From assembly GCA_050248955.1 (NCBI GenBank), contig JBFWRK010000002.1:1-64000 (forward strand): 64,000 nucleotides of DNA. The letters are read 5' to 3'. Origin of the DNA: JBFWRK01 sp050248955. Its GTDB lineage: Bacteria; Actinomycetota; Acidimicrobiia; Acidimicrobiales; Ilumatobacteraceae. Below the pieces are notes generated by a model. It had not been told where the DNA came from. It was given only the letters and a program-made list of their open reading frames with translations, and did no database searches. Below, piece after piece: positions 52,794 through 59,485 of the stretch (position 1 is its first letter; each line of letters opens with the position of its first letter). The translations under genes and the position numbers were made by a program.

Positions 52794-55700
52794 TCAGCCG
52801 AAGTTCGAGGCGGGTGGCGGCGGTGGCGCCGTGATCCGACCAGCCGCCGGGGCGGCAGTGATCGGCGTGTTCGCCTTGAGGTAGTCGACCACGATGTCGA
52901 GCAGCGCGTCGCCCGGCTGAGCGACGTTCGTGCCCTGCGTGAACACCGTGTACCCGTCACCACCTGTGAACATGAAGTCGTTCGTCACGATGCGGACGGT
53001 GTCCGCTGGTCCGATCGGCGTCACCGTGCCGCCGGGCGGTGCCTTCGACATCTCGGTGATCGTCGGTGTCGTGCCGGTGCAGGTGAAGGTGATCTTCAGG
53101 CCGGCTACCTGCGGGTTGCGCCCGGTCCCGCCCGCGAACGTGGGATCGCAGAACGGGGTAAACCCGTTGACGAGCGCCTGCGTCAGCTGCGCACCCGTGA
53201 GCGTGAAGATCACCGTGCGGTTCCCGAACGGGAGCAGCGCGAACACCTCACCCCACGTGATCTCACCGGGTACCCCAGGCGGCGCACCCGTCGCCTGCAG
53301 GATGCTCGCTCGCAGCCCGCCGGAGTTCGTGTACGCCGCTTCGACGCCCGGGTACTTGGCGAGCATCGCGTCGGCGACGAGATCGCCGAGGATCGACTCC
53401 CGCATCCGGTTGAGGTCGCGGGTGAGGTCGATCGTCTGCGTGCCGATCACCTCTTCACGGAGCACCGCGGTCTGGGCGTTCGCGTCGTCGATGATCGCTT
53501 GCGCGTCGGCCCGCGGTGTGACGCCGAGATCCTTCGCGACCCGGGTCGATCCACCGGCCCACACCACGTCGCCCCGCTTCACCATCAGCTGCAGCACCGA
53601 GAAGCTCGCCCCGGCGTTGATGCCCTCGGTGACGAGGATGTCGCCCACCATCAGGTTGGAGACGCGGTGCGTGTGGCCGACGATCATGGCGTCCACCGAG
53701 GTGTCGGCCAACGCTTCGGCGATGCCGATGATCGGCCCCGCCCACGGCACGGCGGCCTTGCCGTCGACCGCGTTGGAGCCCGTCTCGGTGCCCTGGTGGA
53801 TGACGACCACCTGGACCTTGATCCCCTGCTCGCTCAGTCGCTGCGATTCGGCGGCGATGCGCTCGGCCTCGGGGAGGAAGACGAGACCGGCGGTGGCCCC
53901 GGCGCTCACGAGCTCTGGCGTGTTCTGGAGCTCTGCGCCGATGACGCCCACGTCGATGCCGTTGACGTTGAACACCACCGAGGGAGTGACCCAATCGGGC
54001 GCCTCGCCCGTCACCTCGTCGACGATGTTCGTCGCCAGGAACGGGAAGTTGGCCCGCTCCTGCTGACGCAGCAGTCGCTCCACCCCGTAGTCGAACTCGT
54101 GGTTGCCGTACGCCGTCGCGTCGAGGCCCCAGGCGTTCTCGACGTCGATCGCGGGCATGTCCTCGAGCAGCCCCGAGTTGGGCGGTGAGGCACCGACGTT
54201 GTCGCCCCCGGCGAGCAGCAGCGTTTCGCCGGGCAGCGCGGCCGCCTCCTCGTCGAACATCGTCGCGAGGTGACCGCCACCGCCGACCTGTTGGGCGAGG
54301 CCGTCGTACGCCAGCGTCGTCGGATCGAGCTGACCATGGAAGTCGCTCAACCCGATGATCGAGATCGGCGTGACCTTGTGGCTGCCTTCCAATGCGTCGA
54401 GCAACACGCGGCCTTGCGAGTGCTGCGGGACGGGAACGCCGAGCACGTACGCCACGGTCGGTGCGACGTCGATGCTGCGGACCGCGATGCGGCCCTTTGC
54501 GATGCCCTCCCCACCGGCCAGGAACGTGGCCCGCATGTTGATGTTGTTCTCGAGGTCCTGGACGTCCGGCACGTAGCCATGCTGGCCGAAGAACTCCGAC
54601 TTGGCGATGAGCGTTCCCGGGGTCGCCGCGTCGAACTGGTACGGCGGGTAGGAGAAGGCGACCACATCGCCAGTTCGTGTCGGGTGAGCCATGTCGGCCG
54701 TGCTGTCCGGACCGTTCGGGATGTACCTCGCCTCCGCCTTGGTGAAGACCCGGTCGATCACCTGCCAGGTCTCCGGCTGGCCGTCATGCGTCCAGTCGTT
54801 GGGATCGGTGATGCCCTCGAACGCAGCGATGATCGCGTCGACGGTTGCCACGGCATCCGCTGCTGCGACCTGCTTGATCGTGCTGCCCGCCGCGGGAGCG
54901 GGGTCCCGACCGGCGAGGTTGAGGTAGATCTGCACGGTGCCACCGGCCCAGCACGCCTTCGCCGTGCCGATCGTCTCCCCAGTGGCGAGACGGCAGTTCG
55001 ACGTCTGCGGATGCGACAGCAGGCCAAGATCGACGAGCACCTTGCTGGCATCGATGGCGAGGAACTGCGGCGCGAAGCCGTGGTCCGAACCGACGAACGT
55101 CGCGACGTCGTGCTTGCGCTTCGTGACCTTGTCGAGCAGGTCCTGCGCCAGCCGCATCATCGAATCGGCGCCCTTGTACGCAGTGCGGATGTAGCCCGAC
55201 CGTTCCTTGACCAAGCCGTCCGGCACGCCGTCGAGCTCGACGTCGTCGTACGCCGGGCTCGCTTCGCCACCCGGCAGCGTTGGCGAGATCAGGCCGAGGA
55301 ACTGGTGCTGGAACTCGTCCGTCGTCGGGTAGCCGACGAGGGCGAGATCGGGCTGGTAGGTGTTGATCATGTACTCGAGCAACGGCCGGTGCAGCTGCTC
55401 CCAGTAGAGGCCCTGATCGACGTAGGTCTGCTCGCTGACGATGCCGGCTTCGAGGATCGCGAAGTCTGCGCTCTGCGAGGAGGGGAACTCCTGCGCGACG
55501 AACTCGGCGAAGTCGCCTGTGAAGCCGGGCTCGCCGGGCCATCCGGCCCAGATCGCGTTCTCGCGGCCGACCGAGGTGTGGAACAAGCGGACCTGCGACG
55601 CATCCGCTGACAGCTCCTCGACCTTCACCAGCATGCCGCCGGTGAGCCCGTCGAGCGTGCCACCCGCGATCGTGACCTTCACGTCCCCCAGCTCGCCCTT

Positions 55701-56528
55701 CTCGAGATCGGCGACCATGTCGGCGCCGTCCTTCGTACGGGAGAACAGCACACGGTCGTAGTCGGTCTCGCCGTTGTCCGAGCTGTCGTAGATGTACGCG
55801 TCGAGGCCGTACTTGTCGACGCCGGCATCGAGCACGGCCATGTGCATCTCGAGCGCGGGGCTGTGCGATGCCGGCACGTTCGTCCACCCGGACGCGTCTG
55901 CCGTCTCCTGCTGGTCGTACTGCAGCCCGAACGCAGCGATGAGTGCGGCGCGGTCGGACGGCGACTCGTAGTTCGTGACGACGCCGCGGCCCGAGAGGAA
56001 CACGCGGAAGTCGGCCGTGGGGCCTTCGGTGACGGCGTTCCGTCCGCCGGCCCACTCCATCTGGATGACCTTCTTGCCGCCGCGTTCAGCGGACTGGGCG
56101 ATCGTCTCCGCCTGCAACACGCCGGCGTCGAACGCCGCGGTCCGGTTGCCGAACGGCGCGCCGTTGACGTGGAACGTGTTGTTCGTCGAACCCGTGACAG
56201 CGGGCCATGCGCCGGTGGCCAGGGTGTACCAGCCGGCGCCCGTGTTGGGCGGCGCCTGGGTCAGCATGCCGTCGCCCTCGGCGGCGACGCCCTTCTTCAG
56301 CAGCGCGGCGAAGCCTGGCACGACGCCCTTCTTCGCGTACTGCGCGACCAGGTCCTGTCGCAGGCCGTCGGCCGCGAACAGCAGCACCGAGGGCGACTGA
56401 TCGCCCTTTCCGCCTCCGCCGCGCCCGTCACCACTCGCTTGGGCCACGCCGGCCGGCGCAACGCCGAACATCGCCAGCGCCACGGCCGTTGCCACCGTGC
56501 GGTTCCACCGCCGGTGACCCATCCTCAC
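52794..56528 (-). CDS. Secreted fusion: alkaline-phosphatase-superfamily phosphodiesterase + 5'-nucleotidase
   Basis: 1244 residues from GTG 56528, with GGGAGG 6 nt upstream (ATG 56522 is alternative). Signal peptide ATAVALAMFGVAPAGVAQA. Residues about 45-730 are an alkaline-phosphatase/nucleotide-pyrophosphatase domain: SVLLFAADGLRQD, nucleophile region NTGAGWYTLATGAWP, metal site VGSDHGFAPQF. Residues about 760-1240 are a UshA-type 5'-nucleotidase: IIGLSDFHGQLDP, AGGDNVGASPP, TAYGNHEFDYG, VVVIHQGTE, VGHTHRVSNL, then NSGGLRAS and LLPFGNRTVIFTLTG substrate-binding domain. Together they could cleave a nucleotide diester or pyrophosphate and then release phosphate and nucleoside outside the cell. 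The fusion is unusual. Confidence 0.9.
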   Translation of the reverse strand: MRMGHRRWNRTVATAVALAMFGVAPAGVAQASGDGRGGGGKGDQSPSVLLFAADGLRQDLVAQYAKKGVVPGFAALLKKGVAAEGDGMLTQAPPNTGAGWYTLATGAWPAVTGSTNNTFHVNGAPFGNRTAAFDAGVLQAETIAQSAERGGKKVIQMEWAGGRNAVTEGPTADFRVFLSGRGVVTNYESPSDRAALIAAFGLQYDQQETADASGWTNVPASHSPALEMHMAVLDAGVDKYGLDAYIYDSSDNGETDYDRVLFSRTKDGADMVADLEKGELGDVKVTIAGGTLDGLTGGMLVKVEELSADASQVRLFHTSVGRENAIWAGWPGEPGFTGDFAEFVAQEFPSSQSADFAILEAGIVSEQTYVDQGLYWEQLHRPLLEYMINTYQPDLALVGYPTTDEFQHQFLGLISPTLPGGEASPAYDDVELDGVPDGLVKERSGYIRTAYKGADSMMRLAQDLLDKVTKRKHDVATFVGSDHGFAPQFLAIDASKVLVDLGLLSHPQTSNCRLATGETIGTAKACWAGGTVQIYLNLAGRDPAPAAGSTIKQVAAADAVATVDAIIAAFEGITDPNDWTHDGQPETWQVIDRVFTKAEARYIPNGPDSTADMAHPTRTGDVVAFSYPPYQFDAATPGTLIAKSEFFGQHGYVPDVQDLENNINMRATFLAGGEGIAKGRIAVRSIDVAPTVAYVLGVPVPQHSQGRVLLDALEGSHKVTPISIIGLSDFHGQLDPTTLAYDGLAQQVGGGGHLATMFDEEAAALPGETLLLAGGDNVGASPPNSGLLEDMPAIDVENAWGLDATAYGNHEFDYGVERLLRQQERANFPFLATNIVDEVTGEAPDWVTPSVVFNVNGIDVGVIGAELQNTPELVSAGATAGLVFLPEAERIAAESQRLSEQGIKVQVVVIHQGTETGSNAVDGKAAVPWAGPIIGIAEALADTSVDAMIVGHTHRVSNLMVGDILVTEGINAGASFSVLQLMVKRGDVVWAGGSTRVAKDLGVTPRADAQAIIDDANAQTAVLREEVIGTQTIDLTRDLNRMRESILGDLVADAMLAKYPGVEAAYTNSGGLRASILQATGAPPGVPGEITWGEVFALLPFGNRTVIFTLTGAQLTQALVNGFTPFCDPTFAGGTGRNPQVAGLKITFTCTGTTPTITEMSKAPPGGTVTPIGPADTVRIVTNDFMFTGGDGYTVFTQGTNVAQPGDALLDIVVDYLKANTPITAAPAAGRITAPPPPPASNFG

Positions 56529-56664
56529 GCAATGCCTCCCGCGCTTCACAGGGGCACCCCCTTCGCTTCCTGCCGTTGGATACAGCCAGGTTAAGCGATC
56601 TGCAGGAACGTCCGCGACCAACGCCACTCGCCCACGGAACGTGCTCGTCTTGAGTGCCCGTAGT
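56529..56664. other. Upstream region of the phosphatase fusion gene
   Basis: Contains the Shine-Dalgarno GGGAGG (minus, 56535-56540) of the fusion gene and otherwise no recognised gene or promoter box that I trust. Confidence 0.4.
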
Positions 56665-56790
56665 GGGCCCGTGGGGGTGCTCGTGGGAGTGCTCGTGCCC
56701 GTGCCCGTGGGGGTGCTCGTGGGAGTGCTCGTGCTCGTGCCCGTGCTCGTGCCCGTGCCCGTGCCGTGCCCGTGCCGTGCCCGTGCTCGG
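56665..56790. repeat. Hexamer-rich low-complexity array (GTGCTC/GTGCCC)
   Basis: About 126 bp of GTGCTC, GTGCCC and GTGGGG hexamers. A 30-bp block beginning CCCGTGGGGGTGCTCGTGGG is duplicated at 56668 and 56704. Minus-strand translation gives a His/Glu/Gly repeat but no credible gene contains it. Hexamer slippage is the likely origin. Confidence 0.85.
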
Positions 56791-56964
56791 ATCTCTGCTC
56801 GCGCCAGTCACCTCCGCGCTTCTCTGCCCGGATCCGGACATCAGCTGACCGGTGCTGATCGAAGAAGCCACGGGGTGACGTCCGAGAGCAGAGAAACAGC
56901 GATGCCGAACCCAGCCGCCGGGTCGCACCCTCGAGGCGGTAGCCTGGGGCTGTACACCGACAAC
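56791..56964. other. Region upstream of ssrA with motif copies
   Basis: Holds three relatives of the recurrent intergenic motif: ATCTCTGCTC (56791), TTCTCTGCCC (56820) and an exact inverted GAGCAGAGAA (56886-56895). The last two contain TTCTCTGC and GCAGAGAA, which could pair over 60 nt. TACACC at 56953-56958 ends 6 nt before the tmRNA 5' end and may be its -10. Confidence 0.45.
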
Positions 56965-57344
56965 GGGGCTGACTGGTTTCGACATCAGACTCGCTGGCCG
57001 ATCGTGCGACCCGAGTTGCTCAGACTCGTTAAACGGGGCAACAACAAGAATTGCCAACGAGCAGTTCGCTCTCGCCGCCTGATCCGTTAGGTGAGTGAAG
57101 AGACATCGTGAGCAGAAATGCCGCACGGGGCCGATCCACCGCAGCCCGGCAACAGAAGCGGAGGACGGCAGCGGGAAAGACCGCTGGCATCGGGAAAGAC
57201 CGGTGACCGCTCGGAAAGACGAGCCGTGGACCTCTTGAGGTCAGCCGACCCGGCGGCCAGGCAGCGTCAGCCTGACTCACGGGAATGGTCGTAGCACGGG
57301 CGCTCAGCGCCTGATGGACGGGGGTTCGATTCCCCCCAGCTCCA
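56965..57344 (+). ncRNA. ssrA: Transfer-messenger RNA (tmRNA)
   Basis: 380 nt. 5' GGGGCTGACTGGTTTCGAC and 3' GGGGGTTCGATTCCCCCCAG with terminal CAGCTCC-A; acceptor GGGGCTG pairs with CAGCTCC over 7 bp including one G-U. No encoded CCA. The tag reading frame runs from GCA 57038 to TGA 57080-57082 and encodes ATTRIANEQFALAA, ending in the degron ALAA recognised by ClpXP. It rescues stalled ribosomes with SmpB (52239). The 3' end of ssrA is a classic integration site, and gene content changes immediately after it. Confidence 0.96.
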
Positions 57345-57665
57345 CTCGCGCAGAACATTGCTGTCTACCAGGGGTTTTACGCGAAGTTGAGCGAAGGCGT
57401 GAAAAGGGCGTGCGAGACCTGCGACTCGGTTCTGGACGTGGCGACGTCCTCCGACGGGTGCGGCGGTGTACCCCTGACTCACAGCGGATGAGTATCCCGC
57501 TGCGGTGGTCACGCAGTGGTCGACGACGAGCTCGACGCCCTGCGTGAAGAATCAGTCGGGTAGCGCGTCTCCGGAGTCCTCGACGCCGAGGTTGCGATAG
57601 GTGACGCCTCCGGCGCGTGCCCACAGTTCCGTGTCCAGAAATGACCGCGACGTGCCGCCGTGAGG
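57345..57665. other. Gap after ssrA with small coding remnants
   Basis: No intact gene. On the plus strand a C-terminal-like piece HAVVDDELDALREESVG ends with TAG near 57560. On the minus strand LDTELWARAGGVTYRNLGV followed by EDSGDALPD and TGA (around 57555-57630) also reads like the end of a real protein. Both lack starts. This is what a junction left by integration or deletion would look like. Confidence 0.45.
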
Positions 57666-58304
57666 TCACCGGGTGAACGTGAGGTGGGTGACGCCGCTGG
57701 GCGTCGAGACCACCTCCACGTCGTACTGCCGCTCCAACGCCTCCAGGCCGTCCCACAGCCGAACACCGCGGCCGAGCAGGATCGGCACCTGCACGACGTG
57801 CAGGTGGTCGACGAGACCGGCGGCGATGAACGTGCGCATCATGGTCGGGCCCCCGCCGATGCGGACGTCCTGACCGGCGGCTGCGTCCCGCGCCACCTCG
57901 AGTGCATCCGCTGGCGCGGCGTCGAGGAAGTGGAACGTCGTACCACCCTCCATTTCCAGTGACGGGCGCGGACGGTGGGTCAGGACGTACGTCGGCGTGT
58001 GGAACGGCGGGTTGTCGCCCCACCACCCGCGCCACTCCGGGTCGTCCTGCCAGCCCGGAGGGCCGAACTTGCCCGCGCCCATGATCTCCGCACCGATCCC
58101 GGGTCCGTGCCGGTCGGCCATCGCGTGATCGAAACCCTCGGTGCCGCCCGACTCGCCGAGGACTTCGCGGCCGAACCGGGTGGCGATCATCCACTCGTGG
58201 AGCCGATGCCCGGCGTGGCCGAACGGCGTCTCGAGTGCCTGCCCCTCGCCGGTGGCGAACCCGTCGAGCGAGATCGAGAAGTTGTGGATGCGGACGCGCG
58301 ACAT
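57666..58304 (-). CDS. RibD C-terminal/dihydrofolate-reductase-like protein
   Basis: 212 residues with AAGGAG before ATG. IHNFSISLDGFATG, GAGKFGPPGW, PTYVLTHRPRPSLEMEGGTT and VRIGGGPTMMRTFIAAGLVDHLHVVQVPILLG (read across loops) are hallmarks of the stand-alone RibD_C family of NADPH reductases. True substrate unknown; not a genuine folate enzyme by context. It follows the ArsR-SRPBCC pair on the same strand and may share its regulation. Confidence 0.85.
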   Translation of the reverse strand: MSRVRIHNFSISLDGFATGEGQALETPFGHAGHRLHEWMIATRFGREVLGESGGTEGFDHAMADRHGPGIGAEIMGAGKFGPPGWQDDPEWRGWWGDNPPFHTPTYVLTHRPRPSLEMEGGTTFHFLDAAPADALEVARDAAAGQDVRIGGGPTMMRTFIAAGLVDHLHVVQVPILLGRGVRLWDGLEALERQYDVEVVSTPSGVTHLTFTR

Positions 58305-58380
58305 GGCGGCTCCTTCGGGTGGTGGTGGTCGGTCAGATCGGTTGACCTGTCCCGCGGCGAGATTTCATCGGACGTGGGAT

Positions 58381-58869
58381 TCAGGCGACCCCGAGATGGT
58401 GAGCGAGCTTCTGCATCGTCTGCAGACCGAGCTCGACAGCGCCGAAGCCGAGTTTTGCATCTCGCTGCTCGACGGTTGGGTGGAGCTGCCGCAGCGTCAA
58501 CACCGTCTTTCCATCGGCTTGTTCATCGAGGACAATCGTCACTCGGAAGCGTGCCGGGTCATCGTCGGTGTCGGACCCGTGATCGAGCACCAACCTCTCG
58601 CCTGGAACGACTTCGAGGTAGTCGAAGCGATTCGTGAACACGGTGCCGTCTCCGGAAACCATGTCGAAGCACGCTCGACCTCCCGGGCGCACGTCCATCT
58701 TTCGGACAGTGCAGGTGAACCCATCGGGACCGAACCATTGGCAGAAGGCATCCGCATCGCTCCACGCGGCGAACACCGCTTCGCGTGTGGCCTCGAGAAC
58801 TCGAACGAGGACGATCTCACGATCGAGAGCCCACGTCGTCGGATCGGTGATGGACGGGGTACTGCTCAT
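58381..58869 (-). CDS. SRPBCC (AHSA1-like) domain protein
   Basis: 162 residues, ATG overlapping the arsR stop (ATGA), GGAG upstream. LDREIVLVRVLEATREAVFAAWSD and FCQWFGPDGFTCTV open the START-like ligand-binding barrel, and the RVTIVLDEQADGKTVLTLRQLHP strand completes it. Such proteins are commonly encoded with an ArsR repressor as here. Ligand unknown. Confidence 0.88.
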   Translation of the reverse strand: MSSTPSITDPTTWALDREIVLVRVLEATREAVFAAWSDADAFCQWFGPDGFTCTVRKMDVRPGGRACFDMVSGDGTVFTNRFDYLEVVPGERLVLDHGSDTDDDPARFRVTIVLDEQADGKTVLTLRQLHPTVEQRDAKLGFGAVELGLQTMQKLAHHLGVA

Positions 58870-59231
58870 GGCTTCTCCAATGTCGGTGGGGATGCGGTTC
58901 GGTCAGATGTGCGCCGGAGGTGCGCATCGAGCCGGTCGAGACGGTGCTCCCACGCAGCTCGTGTGTGCTCGGCCCACGCGGCGACCTCGACCAGAGGCTC
59001 CGGCCGCAGCCGGCATGGCCGCCGTTGTCCATCTCGGCCGCGACTGATCAGACCCGCCCGCTCGAGGACCTTCAGATGACGGGAGATGGCCGGGAGACTG
59101 ATCGGGAACGGCTCGGCCAACTCGAGCACGGTTGCCTCACCGTCGGCCAGCCGACGCACGATCGAGCGCCGCGTAGGATCCGACAAGGCGGCGAAGACGA
59201 CGTCGAACCGATCCGGGGCCGTCACGGTCAT
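58866..59231 (-). CDS. ArsR-family winged-helix repressor
   Basis: 121 residues. FDVVFAALSDPTRRSIVRRLADGEATVLEL and the recognition helix ISLPAISRHLKVLERAGLISRGRDG are typical of the ArsR subgroup paired with SRPBCC proteins; no metal-binding CxC is visible, so it likely responds to another signal or none. A palindrome overlapping its promoter's -35 box suggests autorepression. Confidence 0.9.
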   Translation of the reverse strand: MTVTAPDRFDVVFAALSDPTRRSIVRRLADGEATVLELAEPFPISLPAISRHLKVLERAGLISRGRDGQRRPCRLRPEPLVEVAAWAEHTRAAWEHRLDRLDAHLRRTSDRTASPPTLEKP

Positions 59232-59268
59232 CGTTGCCGTCGCTCCTGCAGATACTTCACAGGTTGGT

Positions 59269-59297
59269 TATTTAACAGAGTGACTACATATAGTCAA
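59269..59297 (-). promoter_or_regulatory. Promoter with overlapping operator for arsR-SRPBCC
   Basis: Minus strand: TTGACT (59292-59297), 17 bp, TAAATA (59269-59274). The -35 is covered by TGACTACATATAGTCA (59281-59296), a 16-bp inverted repeat with 6-bp perfect arms, the size expected for an ArsR operator. The local AT content is far above the surroundings. Confidence 0.65.
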
Positions 59298-59361
59298 GGA
59301 CGCCCGGAGTGTCGCCGCGTCGGTAAGGAGTGACATGTCTTCGTTAACCTGCTATGCTCGT

Positions 59362-59475
59362 TGATGAAGGGGAGTATCCCGTCACCTCGTTGTCGTCACG
59401 ACGGCCGTCCGGCCCGGCGATGAGGGGCCTCGTGGGCTGGGAGAGACCTTCGGCCAGCACCTGCGACCGAAGGAC
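59362..59475 (+). promoter_or_regulatory. yybP-ykoY-type manganese riboswitch
   Basis: Core strings of the class are in order: GAAGGGGAGTA (59366-59376), an internal GTCGTCA hairpin, and GAGAGACCTTC (59441-59451). P1 pairs GAAGG (59366-59370) with CCTTC (59447-59451), P2 TCCC (59377-59380) with GGGA (59439-59442), and CCTCGTTGTCG (59385-59395) with CGGCGATGAGG just before the 3' half forms the third helix. The same CCTTCGG (59447-59453) is exactly complementary to CCGAAGG (59467-59473), which covers the GAAGGA Shine-Dalgarno of the ATPase. Manganese-stabilised P1 would therefore free the ribosome site: a translational ON switch. Confidence 0.8.
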
Positions 59476-59485
59476 AACTCGCCAC

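Noticed and set aside
56428..57126. Minus-strand gene with a His/Glu/Gly-rich segment
   Set aside because: The frame runs through ssrA and the fusion-gene start, and the His-rich part is only the translation of a hexamer repeat.
59354..59485. ATG 59354 as the start of the cation ATPase
   Set aside because: It would translate the riboswitch aptamer and its pairing strands as protein; GTG 59486 follows the SD and begins where family homology begins.
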